A stretch of DNA of 64,000 nucleotides from NCBI RefSeq assembly GCF_024166365.1, contig NC_064821.1:48511093-48575092 (forward strand). Reading direction: 5' to 3'. This DNA is from Elephas maximus indicus. Taxonomy: Eukaryota > Chordata > Mammalia > Proboscidea > Elephantidae. Shown here one piece after another: positions 12,068 through 24,200 of this stretch. The notes under the pieces were generated by a model that was not told the origin of the DNA, did no database searches, and was given only the letters and a program-made list of their open reading frames with translations. Numbering within the stretch: the stretch's first letter is position 1; each line of letters begins with the position of its first letter. A program made the position numbers and the translations under genes.

Positions 12068-12271
12068 TTACTGTCCAAGAGTAGAAGGTGGAAGATTCGT
12101 TAGTTCCTCCTTTTCTGGGTACACCTCTGACACCTTATTTATCTTGGTGAAAATCTGATTGATCTCTATAAATGTCTTGGCCTTGGTCTCGGGGACAACC
12201 AGGAAGGTATAAATGGTGGTGAGAAGACATATTACGGCAAAAATGATGAAGCTGTAAGCCCCCAGGCCGAC
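12068..12271 (-). CDS. SLC2A5: SLC2A5 coding exon 12 (residues 435-501, helix 12, C-tail and stop)
   Basis: 204 nt of coding sequence after acceptor TTCCCACAG. It encodes [20 protein letters not shown], then [19 protein letters not shown] and the cytosolic tail ending NLPPSTLGQ and stop. PETK at 461-464 is the family C-terminal signature. VGLGAY replaces EGLGPY of human at the external start of helix 12. The exon continues as 3' UTR. Confidence 0.96.
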   Translation of the reverse strand, partial: VGLGAYSFIIFAVICLLTTIYTFLVVPETKAKTFIEINQIFTKINKVSEVYPEKEELTNLPPSTLGQ

Positions 12272-15200
12272 CTGTGGGAAAGAGCAGGCGAGAACCATGT
12301 GGGAAGGGGCTTCCTCACCTTGCAGCTGCCAGCTCCACAGCCAGCTCCACAGCTAAGTGGGGAGCCCATGAACTTTCTCAAATAGGATCTCATTGTACTG
12401 CTTGGGAGTCCTGGTGGTCAGACAGTTAATGTGTTCATCTGCTAACTGAAAGGCTGGAGGTTCAAGGCCACCCAGGGGTGCCTCGGAAGAAATCCCTGGT
12501 GATTTACTTCCAAAAAATCAGCGATTGAAAACCACATGGAGCAAAGTTGTACTCTGGAACTCATGGGGTGGCCATGCATTGGAGTTGATTTGATGGCAAA
12601 TGGTAACAGGACTTTTTGAGGATTTGTGAATTCGGGGCCCCTGCATACCTGAATGAAGGGGAAGACCAAGCCCACGGTGAAGTTGGAGAGCCAGTGAACG
12701 CTGCCCCCCACCATGTAGGCGGCTGGCCGAGAGGACTGCAGGAAGATCTCGGTGATGAGCAGTGCGGGAATGGGACCTTGGGGAAGAAAGAGGCAAGGTG
12801 TAGGATCACTGCAGGCAGCCCTTGAGGCCCTGCCCATGAAAGGCACTCTAGCATTCTAGTCTGAAGCAGGGACTCCTGGTCTGGTGGAGAAGCAGTGTGA
12901 GGATGCAAATGACAAGAGTTTACTGATGACATTTTGATGTCCCTAAACCAAAACCAAATCTGTTGCTGTTGAGTCAATTTCGACTCCTAGCGACCCTATA
13001 GGACAGAGTAGAATTGTCCCATAGGGTTTCCAAGGAGTGGCTGGTGGATTTGAACTGCTGACTTTTGGTTAGTAGTCATAGCTCTTAACCACTGTGCCCA
13101 AATGACCTCCTGTAGGCTTACCAAGTTAATCTCCCAGGGGAGCATGCTTTGACCTCCAAAAGTTACTGTACAGTTTCATTTTGGTTATGCTCCACCCAAC
13201 CCTAGGAAAGGCCTGGCAATCTCCTCCTGCAAATCAGCTAATAAAAACCCTGTTGATCTTAACGGCCTGATCTGCAGCTGATCATGGGGATGGCACAGGA
13301 CTGGGCAGAGTTTCATTCCATTGTGCATGGTGTCACCATGAATCCAAGACCCACTCAAGACAGCTAACAACAACCGCCCTAGGAAATAGGAGGGGTAGAG
13401 AGAATATTCCAAGTCCGCCTTCCTACTCCCTGGAACCGCTCGAAGAAGCTCAAGGTGGAAGTTTCTAGGGCTGGTGGCACAGAAAAGGGGGAATGAAACT
13501 GAGACCAGCTCTGGGGTACGTACTGGGCCCGATTGCGTGTCCTATGACATAGGAGATGACACAGACAATGCTGATGTAAGGCATCCAGGATACTGTCTCC
13601 TGTGGAAGGAAACAGAATCGCGTCACACTTTGCAAAGCAAAGACAACCTGGGAGGTGGATGTTAAGAATCTTGGGCCCCAGTGGCCGAAATTGTATGATC
13701 CGAGGGATGGCCTCTCTAGCCAGCCAGGAAAGACAGACCCCTAGCACCATCTTGATGGACCATTATCAGCTGAAAGCGGGTATGGGCTACTGGATCTTTT
13801 GTCCTCATAACACCAGTTGGGACACAGTGTAAGAGTGACACTGCTCTCCTTCCCAGGCACCGCTCTGAGCCCCGGACATTGAGCCCTGCCTTTTCTCACC
13901 TGTAGTACCAGGGCGGCGGTCAGCACGCAGCAGGCTGTGAGGCAGATGGAGAAGCCGAGGAGGATCAGCAGTCTTCTGCCCAGCAGCTCCACCACAAACA
14001 CCTGGAGAAGAAGGTGAGGCAGTATGGATGGAGGCGCAGGGGCCAGTGCCCTGGCGTCCAGCTACACCCCTGACCAGAGCAGTGGGTCCAAGTACCTTTG
14101 CAGAGCCGCCTTCCTTGGGAACCTATCCCAGCCCTCACACCCTCTTCTGATGAGGCAGCTGTGTGGAGAGCCAGGTGAGCTGTGTTCTTGCCGCCTGTGT
14201 GTGAGTATGCCCGTGCTTGGCCACTGGTGTACACATGCATGTGTGTGCATGTGTGAATAATGTGTGTGTACATGTACATAATGTGTGCACATATGTAATG
14301 TATACGTGTGTGTATGCACACGTTTGTGTACATGTACATGCGTGTGCATGTGTGCATGTGCATGTACGCTCATGTGCACAAGAATGTGCCCTTAAAAGAC
14401 CAGCAGGAAAGCCTGGTGGTGTCACTAGGCCCAAGCTGCCCAGGCTTCAATGGCTCCACTCCTTCCACTCCTTAGGGCCTTATAATTGTATACCCCTGAA
14501 TCAGGATCCCTGCCAACTGCTGGAGGCCGTATATCTGGATGAACTCAAGAGATTCTCTCCTCCAGGGGTGGCTGAGGAGCTTCATCCAGGTGCCGCCCAA
14601 CATGGAGCCATTCAGTGGGGGCACTGCCAGGGCCACCATGCTGCCCCGTCTAGGGCCCGATCCATTCCTGTCACAACATGGACCTGGCACAGGTAGCATG
14701 CACCCTGGACAGCTTGGCAGCCCCAAATGTAAGAAGCTGAGGAGTCATTTCACACATTGGAGTGGGGAGAGGGGGGTCTTCATCTCTGGGGAGGCTATAG
14801 GCTGCTCCCCCAGGAGACAGGCTGGGCCCTGAGGAGAGCTCAGAGGCTGGAGACGAGGGACCAAGGGGCGTGTCACTATTTCAGAGCCCAGACTCACTCC
14901 TTGGTGGGCAGTCCCCCTCTCAGATGCCCCTCAGTTGGTGGTGGCAGACGGGGGACAGCCCAGGACACTCACAGCACAAATGGTCATCACCACGTTGACG
15001 GCCCCTGTGCCTGCCGTCACGTACTGGACCTCGGCCTCCTTCACGCCGGCGCTGAGGTAGATCTGGTCCGCATAGTAGTAAATCTGGAACAGATGGTGGA
15101 AAGGGAGTGAGGGGCCAGACGGGGAAAGGGCTGTGCCAAGGGGCCTGCTGCACTGTGGGCTCCACAGCCACGTGAAGGAGGGCCTGTGTGTGCCCGGAAA

Positions 15201-18200
15201 CCTGCCTCTGTCCAGGGTTTTGTGTCCCTGTCCCCCAGAGCCCCTAGACCCTGCCCAGCCTCCCTGTCCCTCTGTTAGCTCCCGTACTGCGTTGACGCCG
15301 GACAGCTGCTGGCCGCCCATGAGGACAATGATGGTGATGAGCTGCCACCGCAGGGACCGCAGGCTGAACAGCTTCAGCACGGAGATGGTACCCGCGGCCC
15401 GCTCCGCCTCGTCCTCCTTCCGGATCTCCTCTATCTCCTCCTCCACGTTGTCCCAGCCTCGCAGCCTCCTCAAAGCTAAGGGCAGTGGGCCGGGGGCATG
15501 TGAGGGCATTGAGCTGAGATGCCACGACCTCCCACCCCCATTCTGCCTCTCGGAGGACAGCGTTACCATTCTTGGCAGCCGTTTCATCCTTCTTCTGAAC
15601 CAGCAGGTATCTGGGGCTCTCAGGGAAGAAGGGCAGGAGTGCAAGCTGCAGTGCCGCGGGGACCCCGGTCAGCCCCAGGAGAATCGGCCAACCTGCAAAA
15701 GACCACATCCCCACCTGAGGTCTTGGCTCTGGCACCACCTCCCACAGTGGCCTTCCTGGTGTCCCAAGTCTGCTGCCCTTGCCCACTGCACGGGGCCAGT
15801 CACACTCTGTTCATGGAGTACACACTCTGCAAGGGCAGGGGCTGTCGTTCTCCCCCAGGGTCCCAGCACCAAGAATAGGGCCTAACAAATAGTGCATACT
15901 CAGTCAGTACTTAGAGAAGGGACAACCGGTGATAACACCACACACCCAACAGATTGTCAGAAATGAAGAAGTCTGACGATGCCAAGTGCTGACAAGGCTG
16001 TGGGCAAATGGGAACTCTCCACACTGTGTTCTGGGGACACTGTGGTGTCCTCTAGACGGCAGTCTGGAGGATCTAGTGAAGCTACACATCCCCATAGCCT
16101 CTGCTGGCTGTTCTGCTCCCTGACATTTGCCCAGAGAAGCCTGTGTGTGCCCTGGGCAACCAGGACAGGGGAACTAGAATCATCAGAGCAGCATCAATTC
16201 TAGAAACTAAAACAGAAACAGTGAAAATGTCCATAACAGTAGAATGGATCCATAAATTGTGGTGTATTCATAAAATGGAATTCTGTACCTCAGTGGAAAA
16301 GAAGCAAGCCACAGCAAGGGCAAATCTCACCAACAGGATGTCGAGCACAAGAGTCTACACAATGTGACTCCACTTATATGAAGCTCAGAAATGGGTAAGA
16401 TTAACTCTACCATTGCAAGAGATGGAAAAGGTCTCTGGGTGGTGCAGACGTTTTCTGTTTGTCTACTGTGGTTCAAGCCCACCCAGCAGTGCCACAGAAA
16501 AAAGGCCTGGCAATCTGTTTCCATAAAGATTACAGCCAAGAAAATCCTATGGGGCAGTTCTATTCTGCAACACATGGGTGGCATCACCACGAGTCAGAAT
16601 GAACTCAATGGCAATGAGTTTGTTTTTTTTGGTTTGTTTTTCAAAAGGTGAAGAGGCTGTGAAAAAGCAAGGATGTAATGACTATAAATGTCAGCACAGA
16701 GGCTCCTCTGAGGGTGACAGAGGCATGACTGTGGGGCACACAGTGGCTTCAGGGGGACTGGTGTGGTGCTACGTCTGGACCTGGGTAGTGGTTACATATG
16801 TGTGTGATTTCTATTGTTTGATTACATGTCCATTTATGTTTTATGCATTTTTCATTATGTAGGTTACAGTTCACAATAAAAAGGGTTTAAAAATAAGTGA
16901 ATGAATAGCTTAGGCTCCTTCTATCAGTCACCAGTTATGATGGAGTTGATTCTGATTCATGGCAACCATATGCGTGTCAGAGTAGAGCTGTGCTCCATAG
17001 GGTTTTCAGTGGCTGATTTTTCGGAAGTAGATCACACAGGGGCGGAGTACCCAGTAAGCAAGGTGAGCATGAACTTACTTGTGCTTACTTACTAATCTGT
17101 AGTGAACAATTTCATATGGATTTCACCACACCTTTGATGTGGGGAAAAACATGAAACTGTTCACTACAGATTAGTAAGTACAAGTAAGCCTGTGCTTACC
17201 TTGCTTACTGGATACTCATCCCTGTCAGAGATTGTAAATTTGAAAAGAGGCTTTGATTCTGTAGGAAGGTGCTGTGGGGTTGGGGTACAGATGCCAGCCA
17301 TACCTAGGAGAATCTTTGATGTGGTGAAAAAATGTGAAGCTGTTCATTACTGATTGGTAGGTAAGCCCGTGCTTACCTTGTTTATTGGGTAATCTGACAC
17401 TGGGATCACTAGGCCTTTCTTCCAAGGCACTTCTGGGTGGGCTTGACCATCTAACCTTTGGGTTAGCAGCTGAGTATGTTAACAGTTTGTACCACCCAGG
17501 GACTCAGGCTCCTTCCAGGAGCTGTTAGTGCCCTTGGCTGCCATCTTTCCTCCGAGGGTACACTGGGTGGTTATTGCTAACATCTGTGTGCCAGGCACTG
17601 GTCTGATCTCCTTCTCAGCAGCCAAGCTGTCTTCTGGCTCTCTCCCAGCCCTGTGACTCCAGCTGCTGCTTCATGTCTGCTGGAGCCTCCCAGATCTTCC
17701 TGGAGCCCCACGTCCTTAGAAATCTCCACCTGGGTATCCCCTGGCTACTTAAATTTAATATGTTCAAAATGAAATCACACCCCCCCACCCTGTGCTCACA
17801 GCATCTCCCTTGACCCAGCTGTTTAAGTTTGAACACTGTGCCTTATCTGCCCCCTCCCTCTGCCACACCCACCTGTACCGTGTTCAACTCTTCACCAAGC
17901 CTTGTTGAATTTTGCTTTGGGCTGACACTCAGATCTGTTCCCCCACCTCTGCCCTGGTTCAGGGCCTGAATGACCACCACAGGGTCCTGCCTGCTCTCCT
18001 GCCCCTTCATCCCACTAACCACTTCACTGCAGTGATCTTTCTCAAAACCATGGCAGGCCACCCACTCAACTACCTCTCAGCCAGTGCTTCTCTGACTTTA
18101 ATGTGCCTTTGAATCACCTGGGATCTGTTAAAATGCAGATTTTGAGTCAGCAGGTCTGGGGAAGCCCAGCTTCCGCATTTGTAATAAGCCCCTGGGAGAA

Positions 18201-21200
18201 GCCGAGGCTGCGGGTACCACAGACCACACCGTGAGCAGTGGGGTTCAAGAGCCCAAGTCCAAGTTCCTCTAAACGGCATTCTGAGCTTTTTAGGAAGCTG
18301 ACTCTAAGTGGTCCCATCCTCACCTCCCATGTGAGGCCTCCACTATGCAGGGGAACAATTTAAACACCCTGGTGCTCACAGGATTAGTTGTCTTGATTTG
18401 AGGGCTTAGGGTCTTGTGGGAAATGCAGTCAGTTGGCATAATATAGATCTTAAAGTGTATATTCTACCTCCCAGTATAGGGAGTAGTGTCTGGTATCTTA
18501 AAAGCTTATAAGGGGCCATCTAAGATACAACTAACTATTGGTCTTTATTCATCTGGAACGTAAGAGAAAGAAGGAAACCCAAGAATCAGAGAAGGAACCA
18601 GACTGCAGGACAAATTGTCTCATGAACCACTGCCTCCTATACCTTGATACCTGAACTAGATGGTTCCCGGCTACGACTACCGGATATTCTGATCAGGGGC
18701 ATGGTAGGTGAATCTTGATAGAAAGGGAGAAAAATGTGGAACAGAATTTCAAATTCTTAAAGAATCCAGACTTATTGGACCTATTGAGGCAGGAGGAGTC
18801 CCTGAGACTATGGTCCTGAGTTACTCTTCAAACTTTGAATTGTAACTATCCCTGAAGCCACCTTTAAACAAAGTAGGAGTTCAGCTCAAAAAAGTAAAGA
18901 CTGTCACCCTTGAGTATTGAGCTCTTTTGAAAACATTATCTATAGAAGACTAAATGGTCAACAGCTGTTTTAAAGCATAGATGAGAAGACTGGGGTGGGG
19001 GGCAGGGACTTTCAGTTAATGGAAGTGAAACAACTAGAACAGAAATAACGAGAACGTTGACACAATTATGAAGAATGTAACTGATGTCTGGAAACTATGG
19101 AACGGGTTTTGCTGCAAATATTTTCACCAAAAATAAAAAAGGCCTGGTGGTAGAGTAATGAGGGGTTGGACCCAGGGCAGGAAGGGGCTGTAGAGTGCTG
19201 CACGCCCACCTCCAGCATTCACATTCAAGTTCTAGGTCAGAGATGCATTGCAGCGAAAGATGGCCAGTCAGGGACGGAGTCCCCAACAAGCAAGGTAAGC
19301 ACAGGCTTACTTTTGCTTACTTACTAATCAGTAGTGAATAGTTTCTCATGGGTTTCCAAGACATGGTGAAACCCATGTGAAATTGTTCACTACAGATTAG
19401 TCAGTAAGCACATGTAAGCCCGTGCTTACCTTGCTTACTGGGTAATCTGTCCCTGACAGGGACGGTAAATTTGAAAAGAGGCTTTGATGCTGTAGGAAGG
19501 TGCTGTGGGGTTGGGAGAGAGATAGATGTCAGCCATACCTAGAAGCAGAATCTTTGATGAGGTAAAAAATGTGAAATTATTCACTACAGATTAGTAAGTA
19601 AGAACAAGTCAGCCCGCGCTTACCTTGCTTGTTGAGTAATCCGCCGCTGTGTGGCCTGGCTACGAGTTTGCAGCCCTGGCTGTCCACCACAGTGTTTGCA
19701 GGTCCCTGAACATACAGAGCTTTTACACTTCCTCCCCCTCTGCCCATGTAAGAATGCTGGGCCTGCACCCCGCCCCCCAATCCCAGGCCCTCTCTGAGGC
19801 CCCTCCTCAAGCAGAACATTCATTCCCCCACCCCTGTACCACAGAACGCGTCACAAACACCTAGGTTCTTCATATTGCTTCCAGTCTCGTTTAAGCACCC
19901 ATCACCATGAGCTCCCTGAAACAGGAACCACAGGTCACCCGCCTTTGGGCCTAGCTCCTAATGAGGATAGGCAGCTCAACACAGGTACCCTGAAGGCACG
20001 CAGGTTGAAAGTCATGGGTTCGGTGGTTAAACACGGGCCTGGGGCCAAGCTGCTGGGTTTGTGCCTAGTGAGGCCTTCTACGTGTTATCTGACCTCTCTG
20101 TGCCACAGGCTCCACATCTATAAACGGGTATGATAATAGTACACGCTTCAGGGTGTTGTTTGGACGATTGAATGAGCTAGTATAAAGGACCCTGGCCTCG
20201 GAAAAACACTTTGTATGTTTTGACTGGTGTCCTTATTAATGATGATTTCCCTTTCAGAGGTTCCAGACCTGGGATAAAGAAAGGAGAGGCCACATAAAAA
20301 CGATGACTGCTACGAGTTACTGCACACCCACTGCGGCCAGACCCCAGTGCCTTGGAGAGGGTGGTGCAGGCTCAGGAGCACAGGTTCTGTCCTCACCCTG
20401 CAGTGCACAGCTTCACCTGCAGGGGGCATGCCCCTGACTCTGGGCTTCCTTGTCGTGGCCACAGCATCAAGCAGCAGGACCCTGGAAGGCTCTTATGAAA
20501 CAGAACTTCGTGGCCCTAAGCACAAAGCCTGGCACACTGGTGGCCATCATTATTGAGCCCCAGGCCCCAGTACCAACAGCCACCCAGGAGGCGAAGAGAA
20601 GCTGATCCCCCAGAAAGCAGGCCATGGCACTTCCTGCTCACTCAGAGCCGCTCATCAGTCTCCATGGGAGAGACTGAAAACATAAGCTGATCTACCTCCA
20701 CAAACACCACACAGGCACTGTAGGTCAGGGCTGTGTGAGACCTCCATGGAGAGCCGACTGATGAGAGAGAAAAGACCAACTGTAGAAACATTGGGCCTGA
20801 GCCCATTGCTTCGGAACAGAAGGGGCTGAGGGAGGGCTGAGGGTCCAGAGCCGTCCTGAGCTCACCTTCTTCAGTTGCGAGGAGACTCCGGAGCCCGAAG
20901 ATCTGGGCCACAAAGATGCCGACGGTGATGAAGAGCTGGGGTACCACCCCGAGGGCCCCCCTCAGGTTCTTAGGGGCCAGCTCCCCTAGGTACATAGGGA
21001 CCACATTGGAAGACAGACCTGGGAGGAGGGTTCAAACGGAAACATGATCAGGGAAAATTACTCTGTCAAGACAAGGTAAGGTATGTCCTTAAATACTATA
21101 CATTTCTGTTAAATTGCAATCGCATAATTCAGGCCAGAACTTTCCCAAAATTATAAAAAAGAAAGCGAACATTTCTTTTAGTTCTTAGTTCTTTAAATTT

Positions 21201-24200
21201 TAGGAAAAAAGAAAATAGGCCACAGGCACCCTTGCTTCTTGACTGATATCACCACGGGAACCCAGGCTGGCTGGGTCTCTGGTCTTCCATCCTAACTGGC
21301 CTAGGTCTCAGAGAGGAAAAAGCTAAATGTGGTCCAGACACCCTTCTCCTCACTTGTTCCTTGGGGAGATTCTGTTAATAAAAGGCCAAGGACTGCTTCC
21401 CACCAGCTTTACCTGCTGAGAACAACATATTACATGATACACCAATGCATAGACACATTTATACACATTTAAGCGCGAGCTATAGAACAAAAAATTTAAC
21501 ATATATATCATGGAATCTCTGCATTTGGGGGATTTATGTAATATAGTATATTCTATTACAGTGTTGGTGAAGAATAATGAATATATCATGGACTGCCAGA
21601 AGGAACAAATCTGTCTTGGAAGAAGTACAGCCAGAATGCTCTTTAGAAGCAAGGATGGCAAGACTTTGCCCATGTACTTCGGACATGTTATCAGGAGGAA
21701 CCAGTCCCTGGAGAAGGACATCATGCTTTTAAAGTGGAAGGTCAGCAAAAAAGAGGAAGCCCTTCAACAGATGGATTGACACAGTGGCTGCAACAATGGG
21801 CTCAATCATAGTAAAGACCATGAGGGTGGCGTGGGACCGGGCAGTATTTAGTTCTGTTGTACATAGGGGTCGCTATGAGTTGGAACCAACTTGATAGCAC
21901 CTAACAACAACAACATGGAATATAGTAAAACCTGCAAAAGCAGGAATCTGTGTAAGGCAGAAACTTGTCAGAGAAGGAAAACTAAAATATTTTCCACTAA
22001 TACCAGCGGTAGAAAAGTGGTAAGACTGTACACTGTCAAAGGCGGAAAATTTGCGAGACCTGGAAAAACAAGGCAGTCCCACCAAGTTCCAGCTCTCACA
22101 GGTTTCACCGTACATGTTGTTGTTGTCATATGCCGTTGAGTCGGTTCTGACTCATAGTGACTCTATAGGACAGAGGAGAACTGCCCCATAGGGTTTCCAC
22201 GGTTGTAATCTTTATGGGAGCAGGTCACCAGGGCTTTTCTCCAGATCGCTGGTGGGTTCAAACTGCTGACCTTTTGGTTAGCAGCCGAATGTGTAACCAC
22301 TGCACTACCAGGGCTTCCTTGTAATGCATGTACTACTTCTGAATCCACAATATTTAAACCTGTACTGTTTCCCCCCATACCGATCCCCTTAAGAATAGAT
22401 GGAGTGTAATTTTACAGGTCCCAATGTATTTTCACAGCTATCATCCCATTTAATTCTCTTACAAGCCCCTTGAGAAGCCAAGGATCTCTGAGGAAGCTCA
22501 GAGGGGCTGTCACTAGCTCAATCGTCAGACTCCTAGTCAAGCTGAGGCTCAGAAAGACAAGGTGGTCTGTTATGAACTGAACCGTGTCCCCCAAAATGTG
22601 CGTTGAAATCCTAGCTCCTATACCTGTGAAAGGAATCCCTGGGCAGCATAAAACAAAAGGCTTGAGGTTCAAGTCCACCCAGAGGCACCTTGGAAGAATG
22701 GCCCGGCAATCTACGTCCGAAAAGTCAGTCATTGAAAGCCCTACAGAACACAGTTCTACTCTGATACACATGGAGTCACCATCAGTTGGAACTGACTTGG
22801 TGGCAACTTTTTTTTAATACTGGTGGACGTGATCCCACTTGAAAATACAGTGTTCCTTGTTCTATTAATTAGGCCATACACAAATAGAAAACCAAAAAGC
22901 AAAAAACATTGCCATTGAGTCAATACCGACTCACAGCAACCCTACAGGACAGGGTAGAACTACCCCATGGGGTTCCCAAGGCTATAAATCTTTACAGAAG
23001 CAGACGGCCACATCTTTCTCCTGCAGATCAGTGGGTGGGTTGGAATCACTGACCTTTCGGTTAGCTGCCCAGTGCTTAACTACTGTGCCACCACGGCTCC
23101 TTTACTCAAGTAGGGTGGGTTCTAAATCTCATCACTTTAGAGTTATAAAAAGTGCAGAGTAGACCCGGAGACACACACAAGGGGAAGAGGAAGGCAGACC
23201 ACGGAGACAGACGCATCTGCAATGATTGCAGGCAGCCTCTAGAAGCTGAAATAGACAAGGAAGGACCTCCATCTACAGTCAGGCCCTGAACTCAGAGTTC
23301 TAGCCTCTGAACTGTGAGAGAATAAATTTCTGTTCTTGAAAGGCAACTACCTGTGGTATTTGTGTTACAGCAGCACTAGGGAACTAAGTTAGGGCCTGAG
23401 AGGGAGGCCCTGGCCACAGGCAGACATGGAGGGAACACAATTTGGGGTCAGTGATGGTTAGAGCTGCTAATTAAGGTGCCTGGGTGGCACAAACAGTTCG
23501 TGCTTGACTACTAATGTAAAGATGGGCAGTTTGAACCCACCCAGTGGCTCTGCAGGAGAAAGGCCTGGCAATCGGCTTCCGTAAAGATTACAGCTTAGAA
23601 AACCTTACGGAGCAGTTCTACTCCGTCACATGGGGTCACCATTGGTCAGAATCAACTTAATGGCAAAGGGTTTGTTTTTGTTTTTTTAATAATAATGTTG
23701 AGATACGAAGGCTCTGAAGGCTAGGTTTTCCTGTTTTCAATTCTGCCCAAAGGTATGTCTGCTTAGTGTTTCAAAAGAGAAATTGCAAGTTCGTTCACAC
23801 CAATTCCTTCAGGTTTTCAGAGCAAAGTGGGGCAGTCTTTGGAGCGACCCTCTGAGAGAGGGGTGTACCTCCAGCCCACTTGGTGCCCAGAGGGCTGTGA
23901 GGAAGGGAGCCCACTAAGGACCACCAGCCTCACCATTTACCAGGCCCAGTGAGAGGCACGTGGCTTCCTAACAGCAAGGGATCACGGACATAACCGAGGA
24001 TCAAACATGGGGATATGTATGAAGAGACAGGATTACCTCCATGCTAGTGGAAAGCAATCTCTATTTTGTCTTAAAATTACTCCACAGAATTTCAGATTCT
24101 CATGGAATCCACACTTTCTGGAGCCATGGTGGCTGGATGAACCCCTGACACTATCACCCTGAGAAAACCTTTAAACCTTAAACCAAAACTATCCCCTGAA

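Noticed and set aside
14062..14434. Histidine/threonine-rich open frames
   Set aside because: Produced by a TG/CA simple repeat in intron 8.
14931..15644. 237-codon minus-strand open frame
   Set aside because: It is SLC2A5 exon 7, the 204-bp intron and exon 8 read through in one frame, plus an intronic lead. Splice sites and homology support two exons, not a separate protein.
15244..15786. 180-codon minus-strand open frame that looks like a transporter fragment
   Set aside because: Its start is genuine exon 6, but it leaves the coding frame after the exon 6 donor; the remainder is out-of-frame exon 7.
15133..15885. 250-codon plus-strand open frame
   Set aside because: Antisense shadow of GC-rich SLC2A5 exons 6-7; no recognisable domain.
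21873..22115. Open frame whose protein resembles that of 54116-54352
   Set aside because: The similarity comes from a shared MITE in opposite orientation, not from a gene family.
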